Source: Oxyruncus cristatus (taxonomy: Eukaryota > Chordata > Aves > Passeriformes > Cotingidae). Taken from it: a stretch of DNA of 64,000 bases. Below are positions 50,445 to 64,000 of this stretch, piece after piece; the stretch's first letter is position 1; each line of letters starts with the position of its first letter. A program made the position numbers and the translations under genes. Where the stretch lies: contig VXAY01005673.1 of assembly GCA_013399855.1 (NCBI GenBank), forward strand, positions 1 to 64,000, written 5' to 3'. A model generated the notes under the pieces. That model saw only the letters and a list, made by a program, of their open reading frames with translations, made no database searches and was not told the origin of the DNA.

Positions 50445-53400
50445 ATTAGAAGGCAAAGCATGACTGAGGGCATCACACCCACCCCACTGATGGACCCTCT
50501 GTTTTCTACTTCCACCTCGATGCACAGCTTGTAATCATTACAAAACAATGGGGTATCTTCTGGGTGATTGTTAGGAGGAATTACATTCTGGCAGCCTGTG
50601 AAGGCATGTGGATGCTCTGATATTTGATCTTCGTTTCCTTTCTGTTTGCTATAACCATTTCCCTTCTGTTTGCAGGGCATTCAATTCTTCACAACAGTGT
50701 GTGTGCCTATAGCCTAGTGAGTGCCCAGTCTGAGATCATCTGTTGTGGTTGTTGGAACTTCTGCAGGAAGCTGGTGGACTTATTGCAGATTGACAGTCCT
50801 GTCACTACAAAGAACACCTGAGGCAAAATCTTGTCCTATGTAATTTCTATATCTCAACATGAACTCCTTGTCCTTTTTTTCTTCTTTTGCTTCACTGGTT
50901 TATGAGAGAAGATGAGAGAAGTGTATATTCACCAAAGTCTCTCCTCCTTTCAGGCAAGTGGCTGAAAAGGTGCTGCTGTGTCTCTTTTTCCCGACTCACT
51001 GTGCAATTTGCTGGCTTAATCCTCAAACCTTCCTGTGTCGCTCCTAAGTTTCAAAGCTACTGTTGGAGCTTCCTGCGATGGTTATGCCAGTCTGATGACA
51101 GCTATGTAACTTGTGCGGCTTCTTGCTCCATACCATTGGACAGGCTGATCAAATCCTGAAAAAAAAAATTTCACTCTGTGACAGAGGAACCTAATTTACA
51201 ATGAAAAACTGATTTGGGGAGAATTAGGATAAAGAAGAGTAGGAGAAAGAAAAGTAAATGGCATCTTCCTGCAGTTAGGTTGATGATTTCTCCCCTTTCT
51301 TGAGCCCAGGAAAATCCAAAAGGATACTGGACACCTGCCTTTCCAGCCCAGCCCTCTTCACCTCTCTGGCTGTGCTTGTACTGATGTGCAGAAGGGTGTG
51401 GGTGCAGCATGGAGAAGCAGAAAGACTGTCAGGACCAAAACAAAGCATGCCACTGCACTAATACATTTCTTTACCCTCTCACTCAGGGTGCGGCAGGTCA
51501 GTCTGTTCCTGACAGAAACACACACATGGCCGAGGACAAGGAGGATCTGCATGGAAGGAGGTGCACAGAGATGTCTCACAGGGAAATGTACCCCTGCTAC
51601 TTACTGAAACACTCACGAGATGCCTGTTTTGTTATACTCCCAGGTCACACAGTGAGTGAAAAACCTCCTTCACAGGGGAACAGTATAAAGACAGATGACC
51701 AAAATACAACACAGCATGGAAATGATCTGTCACCCTCATGTTGAGGCTTTTCTACTGCCTCATGCATGCGCTGAGGGGGTAGAAGGATACACTGGTGTTA
51801 AAGGTAACACAAAGAAGTTCATGTTGCCTCCTACCACCACCTATTTACCATTTTCTGAATCAACATGCCTCTTCCTTGGCTCCAAATTAAGCCACAACTT
51901 TAAACTCAGAATATTTAAAGAAACAAGGTGGGGGAAATAAGTGTCTAGGCCATTCTTCAAAAGCCCCGTGTAAACACTGTGTGACCCATTCCTTGTTCTT
52001 TTCCTAACCTGGCTGAACTCTGGAAGCAAGCAATACATAGTAGAGGTTAATTAAATCCATTGCTAAGTTTAACACCCCTGGCTCCCCACCCTGTCCTAAC
52101 CAGACTTTGGGGGCTGTGTGTTTTGGGCAAATATAACCTGGTTTGAATTTCAAAACATGATTTCAAGTTTCCTTTAGAGACAAAGAAAACTGATTTCTAT
52201 ATGCCAAAATGAGTCATTCAAGACAGGGAACCTAATTAGGGTTGCAGCAGCAGCTAATTTCCCCGCCAAAGAGAAATTTTGTGCACTAAAGAATGAAGTG
52301 CTAGTTCTGGGCAGCAACACCAGACACTCAGGGTAATTATAATTTATATGACACTCACTGCTGTAGCAGTTAAGTGCTTGACAAGAACCAAGGGATTTAC
52401 TCTGAGGTAGGGAAAAATTTCCTTCTCTTTTACAACCAAAGAACCAGAGATGAAATGACCTGCCCGAGACTATCCAGTAGATTTGGCTGAGCTGAACTCA
52501 GATCTCTCTAAGTGTCTCCTTAATACTTTCAGCAGGAGCTTCAGACACTTCTTTGCTCTCATCTCTCCCCTGCCTGTAGCCTTGAGAAATTTTGATCCTG
52601 TGTTCAAGTAACATAGTGAGGGGAAGGAGCAGCCTTCCCCTCTGCAGCAGGGCCAGGTCTCCCCAGTTCAAACCCCAGATTATTTGAGTGACAAAATTCC
52701 CAAGAAGACATAGAAAAATATTTCTCATATTTCAGAAGGTAAAGGACTCAGCTTCCAGTTCTCCAAGGATGCCAGACTGATCTAGCTGTATCACACCCCT
52801 TTTCTGCAGAACTCACATATGACCCATACGTGGGTCACCATTCAGATGCATCACCAGGATGTCAGGTACCCAAGCAGGGTTAGATTTGAGTACACTTGAT
52901 GTGCAGAACTACATCATGGGCTGCCCTGTCTCCTTTTTTGGCTCTCCAGTGATTGTGTAATTCAAAGTTTCTCTGCGGGTCTAAGAGGAACATTAGTTCT
53001 TGCAAAAGAAGCAGCAGCATAGAGCTGGGTTATCGTTGGGAGTGGGTTAGAAATGCTTCTTTGCTTGAATGAAAATCCCTTCTTTAGGGAAGCAAAAGCC
53101 AGGCTGCAAACTTGCAAAAGAAAATATTTTTCGTTCTGAAACTGAGACACTTGGAGTCTATGCTGAGGTTGCAATATTGCCCAGAATTCCTTTGAGGCTG
53201 GCATAGGCTGCAGAGTTTGCCCCCGGCCCTGAACTACAATTTGAATCAAGTGAGAAAAGGTCAGATCTGTTTAGCAGTGGGGATACAATGCCTGTGAATC
53301 CAGCCCCAGGGCTTGTGTGGGTTGGCTGAGAGGCTTGTGGCAGTTCTGGGGCCTCATGTCCAGCCGTTCTGGTCTAGCAGAGAAATATGTGACGTGTGAC

Positions 53401-56400
53401 TTTGGCATTGAGGCTCCTGTTAGCCAAAGAACTTGGTGCTGCCGGGGACTTTTGTCTGGGCACCAAATCCTCCTCCCGTCTTGGGCGCTTTGTTAAGTCC
53501 TGCAGGCCAGCCTAGAGCAGGAAGCTATTGCAATAACTCTGTAAACATGACTGAACATGTTTCCCTGATAATGTCAAGCGAAAAATCTCATATTTTTCTC
53601 TTCTTTAATGAGCAATTCTTGCCCTTCAATGTCTCTGACCTGGAGCACATGTTTTTACTATCAGGTAACACTGCTGTTAATACCATTTTTATACTTGATT
53701 TATGCAGGCAGGGCCTGAGGCCTTGCAGGGTCAAGGCCCATTACAGTAGACACTGTACGGGCTCTTAATGAGGGATAAAGTCTCTACCTCCAAGAAGATA
53801 GACAAAAGGTAGGAGGGAAAATGAAGGCATGCCAGATCTGGAAGGGAATTGATGTCTCTTCAATCCTGGAGTAACAGCCCAGCTGCTGACTTTGTTGCCC
53901 CTATAAATATTCCTGAATTTCCAGCAGCTATGCTGTGGTTCTAGCTCTGGCGCCAGAAGAGCCCAGTATTCTGCAGCTGTTTCACCTAATGGGTCAAGCA
54001 ACAGTTACAAGATGCACAGACACAACAGAGGATTTAGGTGACAGATATGAACTTGATTATAGTTTCCTAGGGGGAGAGAATCATGTCTTCTGCTGTGCTT
54101 CAGGCATCATTAAGGGGATGCTGTTTTCCAGCCCTTCAGGTTGGGAGTGCCTGTGGGAATATAACCACAGTGACGCATAGAACCAAATGATGCATAGGTC
54201 CAGCAATTAAATAGACAAATTGCTTAAATAAATAAATAAGCCTTATTAAAGACTTCAGGACAGATGCTGATGAGCTCTGCATTGTGTCCCAAAGATTAAG
54301 ACTGGCTACCTCTTACAGCTTTCATGTGGACAGGAAACGGGGGCAGATGGCAGAGCACAGCTTGCACATTTAATGGGATCTCCTTCCTCTCCAAGAGGAA
54401 CAACATGATGCGAATGGACCATCCAGCATTGCCTGCAGCTCATCTGTGATCTGTCTGCACGACAACATGTGGATCCTGTAAGGACTCCTGTGTGAGGGAT
54501 GCCTTCTGGAAATCGTTTCAGTGGACATGAGAGCAGCCATGCTGAACATCAGTGGAGAGCAGCTCCTCAGCTACCTCCTGGCACATGGGAGCTGTCAGGG
54601 CAATGTTGGTCTGCAAGTAATTCTTGATAAGCTGTGGGGACAGCAGTGCAAGGGCAGAGATAGTGCTGATTGACCATCCCCAAACAAGAGCTGAAGACTG
54701 CTGTCTTTCCCCTGCCCTTTCTCCAAGAGCAACCCTAACTCCCACTCAATCCCCTTGGAAAATCTTCCCTGTGCTGTCTGTAAGAGCATCAGATACAGAT
54801 GACACATGTCAGTCTTTTCCTTCCTGACCAACCTGCCTCGCATACCCATTTCTAGAGGGCAGAGGGAGGAAGAAAGAACAAGTCCTCTTTCACCAGATGA
54901 TGTGGACATGTGTTTTCTGCTCTCTTCCTTGTTGTAAACTCTCCCACTTCACTCCTTTACCAGGTCCTTAATAATTCCAATAAATGTCAGGTCCAATATC
55001 ACTTAATGAAACGTACACCTATTAAATGAATGAAATGGAAAAATGGCCCACTCTGACTCCTGGCCTTGAAAGTGAGCTGCAACACATGCTTTTTTCCACA
55101 CAATCAGATTATTTTACACTAGGAAATTTCCAGTAAAACAAACAAACTTTGAAAACGCTATGAAACCCCAAGCTCACTTCAAGGAGGAACTCTGAAATGT
55201 TATTCAGTCATTGGAGCCGTTTGTTTCATGTGTGATCCCAAACACTAACCAAAGGCAACATAATATGATAGGTATTTACAACATATGCATTATCTTATCA
55301 GTGCTTCAGGTACAGCTGTAAATAGCCTGTTCCAGCTGGGCAATCTGCTGAGTTAAATGGGTTCTACTTTTAGAAGCAGGAACTGGAGAACATGTCCCAT
55401 TTAAGCTCAGATTCACTTGCACCCGAGGAATGGAAACTCAAACAGCAGATCTCAGCCTCAGAGGAGATCCATATTCCGTGGAACATGTCTCTCTCCATCT
55501 GATGCAAAAGGCTGGGCTCATGAAGATCATGCTGGTCATATGGGCGCTTTGTTGATAGAGTCCTGTTAGCAACTCACCAAGCGTCGAGAATTGCTGCTCC
55601 CTGGATGGGAGGCAATTTTGCCCAGTCAGCCAAAGACAAAAAGAAATGTAAGGCTGAGGGTGGAAAGAAAAGGGATCACACTGGAAGTTGTGAGAGGAAA
55701 GGGAGGAGGCAGAGAGCTCATGGATGGAGGAAAGGGGAAAATACGAAAAACAAGACCAGAGAAAGTGCATTTGTTAGGGAAAAAGCTTTTCTACTGCTTC
55801 CCTGGCTACAACCAGTCTGAGCAGGACATGGTGTTTACTCTTTGCATGCTGCCACACACCATGTACCTGGGCTTCTACTCCAGGACCCCTGGCAGAAATA
55901 TGTTCAGTGTCTGAAGGAAACAAATCTGTTGAATCTTGATTCAGTCAATAGGCTTTTTAACTCTTTTTAAGAGCCTGGTGAAGAGTCAGAAATGGATTGC
56001 ATTGAGTATGAGCTTATCTAGAAGCAAATGGTATTTCAAAGAAACAGAAGTAAATAAGTTTTATCTCTGAAGCATGAGACATAGCAGCCCATTCCAGGAT
56101 GACAGAGATTACTCTCTGGTCCTTCAGAAACATCCCAGAGGCAACTGTACAAGAGACCTACTCTCAGGAGATGTTGTTGACCATTTTTATCGGCTCGCTG
56201 GCTAAAACTGAACATTGCTCATTAATGGCTGGTTGGCAGCTGATCTAAGAGTGAGTGACTCATGGTGACTGACCACAAGAGGACGTTATTACTGAAAGTG
56301 GACTTGAGTTGACAATTTGGGAATTTAGTGAAACCAGCACTTGGAAGTGTTAACAAGCAGTGAGCCAGTGTTAGTGAATCTACTTAAAGATGCATACCAG

Positions 56401-59400
56401 GGCACAAAAACCAGTGCCAGGGTAAACAGAAAGCAGAGAACAGATTAGTTTGCAATAAACATGGAAGCGATTGCAACAGAAAACAAAGGAGATTCAGTAA
56501 CAAGCCTTCAATAAAAGCATCCCATTTAACAAAAGTTTTTGGCTTTTAGCAAACAGCAATGACATCCAAAATGAAAGTGCACTACTGCACAAATGGCTGA
56601 GCCTACAAAGACTTCAAACTAATAAATTTGATGATTAGACAAAAACTGCAGTTCTTCACATTTCCTTTTACACGTACCCAGTCTGGCTGGAAGAGAGGCT
56701 GCCTTTTGATATCAGAGTGAAAAAACTGTCCTTTAATTCTGAAATACCATCGGTACCAGAGTACTTTTTACTTTTATAATTAAGGCAAAATGGTAGTGTT
56801 AATTCATATGTGGTCACACGGGACACAAAGGGTCCATGTTGCCAAGCTACATTGGATGTTTACAAAAGGGCAGATGCTAATCAGGACACAGAGAGTGGAG
56901 GAAGCCCGAGTCACAGAGTATCTATAACTTCACACTTAACTGATGCAGCACCTCTTTTTAAAGAGGTGGTGGGTGACCTTTAATGCTTTGAGATGGATTA
57001 AAACCAACATAAATATACTCACAGGGGATACCTTCAGTGACTGACAAACTGTGCATAAGAATTGTCCAACGAAGACAGAGAGAGATGGTAAAGTTTACCT
57101 TAATCTTGAGTATTTGCTGAGTGAATAGATACCAGCTTGGCAAAGGGACACTTGCAAAAAACAAACCAAACATCTCTTCCTCATTTTGAGATGGTCAGGG
57201 TAGTGTCAGAATTTCATGATGGGTTGAAAATGGCTCATAGCTGGATGCAGTGGTCTAATGCCTAGTAAGCAGCTGAGAAAGGGAATGGCAGAGACCTCAC
57301 TAAGAAATGCAGGCAGAGCTGCTCCCCAGGAGGAGTAAGAATCTCACAAAGGAAGATTATTGTGCAAAGGGAGGAAGCAAAGATTTTTCTGGAAGGGGAA
57401 ATGGGTCACCTTTGAAATGCAGGCATGTGGGAGGAAGGCATTTTAGGAGCACAGGTACCATGGGAGGTCACCTCTTGCCATTCATTTGGCTTCTTACGTA
57501 AGACAAAATAACATCACTGCAGGGACAAACGGCTGCTGTACTGTGTGACAATGCCACTTAAGTAGCTAGCGCCTGCTGCCCACAGCAGACACTTGGGATT
57601 TGAACTCACACTTGCTGGTGAATGGCCTGCATTGAGAACACCAGTTTTCTATAATGGTCCTTAATAGGAGGTACAAAGCTGGATCTCTCCCATGATGGAT
57701 ATTCTAAATGAGGGATTTTCCCTTGGTAATGATTTCTGTCTGTGGCTTGTGCCACTAAGGTCAATTGCAGAGCAGGGTGGGTGGTCAGATGGGGAAAACA
57801 GGTGAGTGAGCTGTCATATTTCACCTCCCTCTTTCCCCTCCTGGGGCTGGTGAGGTCATTGGCTGTCCCCAGTCCTGTGGTGAGGAGCCAACCTTAGCCT
57901 TGTCCCTTACAAGAGGGTTTGAGAGGACTCCTTGGAGTCTGCAGGGGTTAAACAGGATAGTGTGGCACATGGAGTGGGATGGACACAAATATGTGTCTGT
58001 CGGGGCTGTATCTGAGTTGAGGGTGTTTTAGGAGGCGTGGTATGACATTGACCTAGAGTTGTGTCTCAAGTGGGAAAATCTCTCGCTCCTCTCTGAGAGA
58101 CGGAGGAAGGTCTGTGCACGCAGGGCATGGCAGGGAGAGGCATTAAGGTAATTTTCAAAGGGTGGCCAAAGCATGAAAAGGGACCTGTGTGGTAGAGCCA
58201 GGATGATGTGTGCCTAAATAGTGAACGTCAGCATGTAACACACTCAGGTCCTTCATGGGGTAAACACAGGGAGCTCTTTTAAACACACACATACATGCAC
58301 CCACAGAAAGAACAATTTATGGTTGTGTCAGACTCACGTCTGGGCTTCTCATTAAAATTAATGAGGTAACGTCTCCAAGGCATTCTGAAACGGATGCTAC
58401 CCAGAGAGTGCGGGAAAGACCTCTATCACTTTGAAATAGCTACTTAGCAAAATCAATTGCAATTTTTACTTTCCACAGCTGGGCATCAAACTCAGGCTAC
58501 TGTTTATATGCAACTGACCTTTCTTCAGACACTTCTGTTACCATGACCGAGGTTCAACAGCCAGAAGTGAGGAATGATGTAACAGCAGAATGGTGTGCAA
58601 CAGCTCACCCTGATGACTACCTACACCCTGGAACTGAACCTATGAGACCTCAGTCTTACTGTTTGTCTGTTGTCTGCAAATAGCTGTGAAACTCACAGCC
58701 AAAATGGGTTGTCCTGCTCCCTCCCCTCCTTTTCTTTAGCAAGTAGCTTGTCTATGAAGAAAAGAACAGTTTGAAGCAGTGAATCTGCAGTTCAGACCTT
58801 TACAATTTTACTGAAACTAATAACTCTGTGGCAGCCAAAATGGGTGATCAATACAAATCCATGTTTTTTCCATTTTTTTCTCTAAAAGATTTGGTTTTTT
58901 GTTGCAGTACCTTATGTTAAAGTTGCAGAGTTGATCACTCAGTGAGGGGATGTCAAGCATAAGGAATGTCTCTGCCTTGTGTTCAAGAGACATCCTGCTG
59001 CTCTCTGCTTTGTGAGCACACAGTATATTTTTGGTATGACCTCTGCCTTCTTCAGCAAACAGGGCTGGCTGATCTGGGAAGGAATCAATGTGTGGAGAAG
59101 AAAGCTGCTCTGGGTCATCTGCCACTGATGTCACTGGTGTGGCTGTCATGGCAGGAGCAGCAAGGAGTGGCTGGTAGGCAAGACAGAGGGATGTTTTACT
59201 GGAGAAACAGATGCTCTCTTCCCTGTCTAGGCAACAGCAGAGCCTACTCAGACTTCTCTGTCTGTCACTCGCTGTGTGCTGTGTTTTTTCCTGTAAGACA
59301 GTATTTGTGGCAGTCCTGAGCGTGCACACCTGGAGGGGAAATCAGTGGGAGCTACACACTGAATATCTAAAATGCTGTAATCTTCCCCACAGCTTTGGGA

Positions 59401-62400
59401 AATTAAGCCCTGAGTGCCTTCATTTTGTCACCCACAATTAGCAAGAAGCTTCTGGCAACTTTGATCTCTCTCTATAATGGGGCAGCATCATACCCTCTCC
59501 CATGCATGCTATGAAGAAACACGGACTAATTTTTTGAAGCTCTTTGACTGGAGGGTAAGACCACAAGGAAATTCAGTAATGATGTTTACAGGACTGCTTG
59601 TGGAAAACAGGCCTGCAGGCGATGCACCGGGTAAGGAGGACAAATAACTGATCTGAATAAACACACATACAGTTATAGCAGTGGAAGCCCTACGGAAAAA
59701 GAGTATGTGTGCTTCAGATTAAGTGCTGTATGATGCCATATGCTCAAGGTTGTGAATGTAGATTGTATAGGCAACATGAAATTTGTAGACCCCAAGTTTT
59801 GACTGTCAGGCTTTGCTGAATGTGTATTTGTTTACTGCAGTTGTTTGTATGCAAAACTCTAAGTGGGCAAAGTGTAGACTTCCATACCGGAAAGACATTG
59901 CCTTTCCCACCAGCTGAATATCTTCCCCATGTCTTCTCCCTATCTCAGGTGCTATGTGATTTATTGTTACTTAAATCATAGAATAAATGGCTTCATAATG
60001 GAAGTCCTTAATCAAGATGCCCTGTTCTGTATTTAATAATTGAACTTAACCCTCCTTGTGCCTGCGGGTTCGCTTGTTGGCTACTTGCTGTTTTGTTTCT
60101 TCTGTCTCAGTCTCTGTTTTACTGCATGAAAGGAACAGACTCTGACATTTATACTGATTTTTCCAATCCATGTCTTTAAGGAAATGGAATATTCTAGTCT
60201 CTCACTTTCTGCATATTTTTAAAGACAGCACAAAGGCTTCTTCAACATGATATATCAGTAATTCCATTTAGGCTGCAGAATTAGCTTGAAATATTTATCA
60301 TCAGTATATTTGAATTTCATTTTTTATTAAACAGTTTGATAACATTAAAATGGATCTGCTTTCTGCAAGTGTCTTGGATATTTTCCATTCCCATCTGAGT
60401 GTAACATCTATTTATTGTACGTTAAAAAAGAAGCAAGAGAGAAATCTCTGATACCCCCTGTAGTCTGAATGTCACTGAACCTTATCGTGCTTCTCCAAGC
60501 TTATGAAGAGATTAATGCTATCAGGCACATGGAAGCCTACAGCCAGCTAATTAATAACCCATAAAAATGCAATAATGCTTGAAAAACAGAAGCATTCCCT
60601 GATTTCCTAACCCAAGTCAGTACAACTAAAATTGCTAGATAACAGGAAATGATGAACAGCTAGAAGTGTTCATCATCTTCCCAATCCAAGTCAGCCAGTT
60701 CTTGTCCTGCTCGTCTTCATAGCCCCAGAGGGTTTGTGCCATTGCTTCTATTCTTGTGACAGCAGCTGGTCCTCAGAACCCACCAGCACTCTGGGAAACC
60801 TATACTTCCTCTTCCACTGGCTGGTGTTTTCCTCAGTCTCTTCTTCAGGTGTCCTTCACCCTCCTAAAGATCTGCCTACCAACCAATCTTGATGCATGTC
60901 TGTAAATCTTGTGTTGTCTGAGAACACCTCCCTTCCCCAATCCATCAGATCCATGTATTTATTGTATGAATTTCTAGCAGACAGCTCTCCTCTTCCCTGT
61001 CAGAGGTAGTATTTCATGGCAGCAGCCATGCTACTGTGTCAGGTTTGAAGATAACATTATCTCCATGGCATTTCATGGTGTTGTCTTAACTGTCACCAAA
61101 CCTCTTTGGTTTTCTCACTGCTGTCCTCATCTCCTCCTCTCCATCCTTCAAGTAAATATAACTCCCTTGTCCCATTCTTCCTCTGGGCTCAGAATTTCCC
61201 TGTCTGTCAGATGAGACCAAAGGCAGGACGTGTCCATCTGCAGTCTCTGACCATCTCACATCACACTGCCTGCTGCAGCAAGACCACATGACATGCAGGT
61301 GAGAGACTGTCCTCAGACACCCTACTCAGTCACCATTGATCATGTGGGATTGTTCACTTACCTTGAAAAAGGACTTGCTCTTCAGAAGCTGTCTTTAAGA
61401 GCGGACTTACCAGCATTGCTGCATGGCTCCTGCTCAAGTCTGGTGAGATGCAGAGCACGGCTACCCTGGCCATGCTCATCCCTCAGCCCTGCTGCCTGCT
61501 TTGCGACTGGACTTGCTTGTTCTGCTCCCTTTCACTCATCCTCAGAGGTATTCCCCTAGCACAGAGTGCCAGGTTGCCCTGGTCTATTTGATCTGATGAA
61601 AGAATCAGCACTGTTGTTTTCAGAACCAGAGGGAAGTGGGAGGAAAGATGAGTGGACCGGCACTCTGACGTTTTGTTCCTGTGCAACTGAGTTTAAGAGA
61701 AACCCTCAGGCCCTTTCTGCAGAGTGGCAGACCTGTGCCTTGGCAACAGCCCAGGACTCATGCCTGATTATTTCCTATTTGAATAAGTGTTCTGGCCTAA
61801 GGGTGTGGATGCTGGCAAGATGTCTGGGGAAGGATTTGGATACATCAGCAGCCCAGATTCCCAGGGAGAAAAAGCATGTGGACTGTTGTGTAGCAGAGCC
61901 ACAGGCTACAAAGAGACAAACAGATCCTAAAAAGCATCCTGGCTGATGTGTCCACATTTCCAGGCCAGCACCACTGGCAGGCAAGCCAAAGAGCAGAAAT
62001 CATGTCTTGGTTGTATTGTCACTGCCACTGCCATAGTACCCAGGCACCTCATGCATTCCAAGGTAGAGCGCTAGAGGCAACATGGGGAATAAACATTGCT
62101 TGTCCCAAAGAGAGGATGACTCACCTGTCAGCCAGCTCCTGCTAGAGTGCTCCCATGGCTCTAGTTCCCAAAGTGATCCACTCTCTGAACTCTGCTCATA
62201 GTAGGGTTCAAACCTGTTAGACTGCCCACTGCCCCTCTCCTTGCTCTTGGAAGCTGTTAGTGGGAGTGATGATGACAGGCGGTGGCTGGCAATATTCATC
62301 CAGTCACACCACAGTTCTGGCTCCTGGTGGTGGGTGCTAGGGACCAGTTCATGCCACAGAGACCTATCAGTCTGCTCAGCTGTTTCTGGGATGACCTGCA

Positions 62401-64000
62401 CAAGTGCATAGGCAGTTATCAGGAGAGATCATGAGACACCCTCTGGACTAAGACACACTGCCAGAACAATGAAGCATACTAAGGTTAGTGACTTTCTCAA
62501 GCCAGTGGCTGGGAGATATCCAAGGAATGCAATGGGAATATGAGTCAGCTGGGAAGCTGCCAGCAACTTAGCATCACGTGCCTGCAGGATGCTTAATATG
62601 TCAGGCAGTGCCTCTAGCCATCTGATGCCAAGCAAGGCCTTCAGCCCAGGGTCCAGGTGCTGCACAGTGTAGAATTCACAGTGGGGAACCAGAATGGGGC
62701 AAGTAGCCTCTAAGGGGCTGGGACTGGGCATCCTGGCCTCATCTTCTCCTCCACATGCCCTCTCCAAGGGCTTCCTGCTGTGCCTTGCTTGTGGGCAACT
62801 CTGTGCACCCTGGCATGGTCCTCCATGAAGTTGTGGGGTCGGCTCTGGCCTTTAAACACCACACAGGACCACTGGTGATTGTGCCAGAGCATTTCAAATA
62901 AGATGTAGTTCTCTTGGGGAGGTAATGTGACTGTGGAGCTAGAGCATAGAGCATATCATTGTGAGCAGGAATTGGAAGAAATCCTTCTGCCTCTCTACCT
63001 GCTTTGGGGCTGAATGGACTTGTTCCTCTTCTTTTCCCTCAGCCCTCAAGAGAGATTTTGTTACAGAGTGTCTGGGCTATTACCAGCTTCATTAAACGCA
63101 TCTTACCTGAGGCTGACAGCACCCTCTTCCGTCCCTCCAGTTGTTCCTTTTACATCATCAAAAGGCAACGGGTGTATTATCAGGCAATGGTTTCACTAAA
63201 TCATGAGATTACATCAACTCAAATGCATGTTTCTGGTGTTTGAAGCTCTAGAGGACAGTTTAGTACTTTGAAGCTGATGTGCATGAATGCTTGATATCTG
63301 CATCAGAATGAAAAAAATTCTTCTGTTTCAAACATGTTTTTGAAATCTCATTATTTCTGCCCAGACTTATGTTTTTGAGTGCCTGAACTATGTTTTTTAG
63401 GTATTTCTGGGTGTCAGGAGCAAAGATTCTGAGGAAATAAGCCTCAATAAAGGATAACTCTATACATTGCACTAGGATCCTGGTAAATACTTGTAAACAC
63501 AGAATATAATTTAATACAGGGGAGGAGAAGCATTTGCTTCCTTTTGTTAGGCTGTGAATGACAGGCTGTTCTTCTGACAGCCCCAAGACATTCAGGAGCA
63601 TGAAACTGTGATCTCTAATAAATACAGAGACAGGGGATACCCAGACAAATGCCTCTAGTGAAAGCTTTTGGTCTGGTCACACTAATTTAATTTATTTTAC
63701 TTTCAAGGCATTAAAACATAGCATGAGCCAAAAAAAGATTTGTTAGCTGTCTTGGATCAGGGACTATTGTTCCAGACATTTTTTCTGCAGGTCTCAGCAA
63801 CGCAGGGTCCAAACTCCTAATGTTCCTTCTACAGAAATAATACAGATAAGAAACCCTGCCTAACAGGCTGAGAGTATAATACACAGGAAAGCTGGGGGCT
63901 GCGGGAAAAGCATCATTGGCAAAATCATGGCTGCAGCGAAGAAGGACTAGAACAGCAAGTTTTATAGGATCATAGGTGTGTGGTAAATGTCTTTCTAGAT
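50445..64000. other. Non-coding unique sequence, no gene seen
   Basis: The longest open frame is 58817-59329 (minus, 170 codons), which lacks recognisable motifs. It lies in unique sequence and is overlapped by plus-strand frames of 117 and 76 codons, as chance frames often are. Short (AAAT)n occurs at about 54224-54240. The stretch 60220-60680 is AT-rich and rich in taat/atta and atgcaa-type words and is a candidate conserved non-coding element. No transposable element is recognised in these 13.5 kb. Confidence 0.45.

Noticed and set aside
50191..50534. Ser/Leu/Pro-rich small proteins over the CT tract
   Set aside because: These are translations of the polypyrimidine repeat.
52660..52680. 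tRNA T-arm-like word (agttcaaacccc)
   Set aside because: The flanking bases are C-rich on both sides and cannot pair as a T stem; no acceptor or anticodon arm is present.
57590..57620. Reverse tRNA T-loop-like word (ggatttgaactcaca)
   Set aside because: The stem does not pair over five bases and no cloverleaf can be drawn around it.
58817..59329. 170-codon minus-strand frame
   Set aside because: No domain, signal peptide or splice context, and overlapping plus-strand frames of similar quality; best explained by chance.
63960..64000. Start of a CR1 tail at the window edge (ataggatcatagg)
   Set aside because: The sequence after it does not match the CR1 3' region, and only 40 bases are available.

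Overview
This 64 kb window looks like non-coding vertebrate nuclear DNA, most probably from a bird. The clearest evidence is a 1.1 kb CR1 LINE remnant on the minus strand at about 14731-15830 and a second short CR1 fragment at about 31935-32030. These two are the only interspersed elements I recognise. Sparse, 5'-truncated, decayed CR1 copies in moderate-GC, CpG-poor sequence are typical of bird genomes; turtles and crocodilians also carry CR1 and are not excluded. One run of N (18324-18412) marks an assembly gap. I see no bacterial, viral or organellar genes, no operons, no CRISPR array, and no tRNA or rRNA gene.

Layout. Bases 1-5450 are unique non-coding sequence with a T-rich/AT tract near 2.4 kb. 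At 5452-5665 lies a long imperfect palindrome with arms of about 90-100 bp, the most striking structure in the window; it resembles a hairpin MITE or an ancient hairpin repeat. At 6259-6397 an exon-like segment encodes a signal-peptide-like, cysteine-rich 45-residue reading frame ending on a perfect GTAAGT donor; it is the only gene-like signal I would pursue. Bases 6.4-14.2 kb are unique sequence. The large CR1 copy follows, antisense to an open frame of 281 codons that is therefore not a gene. Bases 15.8-23.8 kb hold G-quadruplex motifs, the C-flanked gap and small tandem repeats. A (TATC)n microsatellite of about 140 bp occupies 23798-23939. The remaining 40 kb is unique sequence with one small CR1 piece, AT- and CT-rich simple repeats, two weak splice-bracketed segments, and several AT-rich homeodomain-site-like stretches that could be conserved non-coding elements.

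No multi-exon gene could be assembled from the sequence alone, so the window reads as intergenic DNA or the inside of one or more large introns. Most open frames are short, lack recognisable domains and fit chance expectation. Calls rest on pattern recognition; CR1 identification is firm, the palindrome is directly visible in the bases, and the exon, quadruplex and conserved-element calls are inference.
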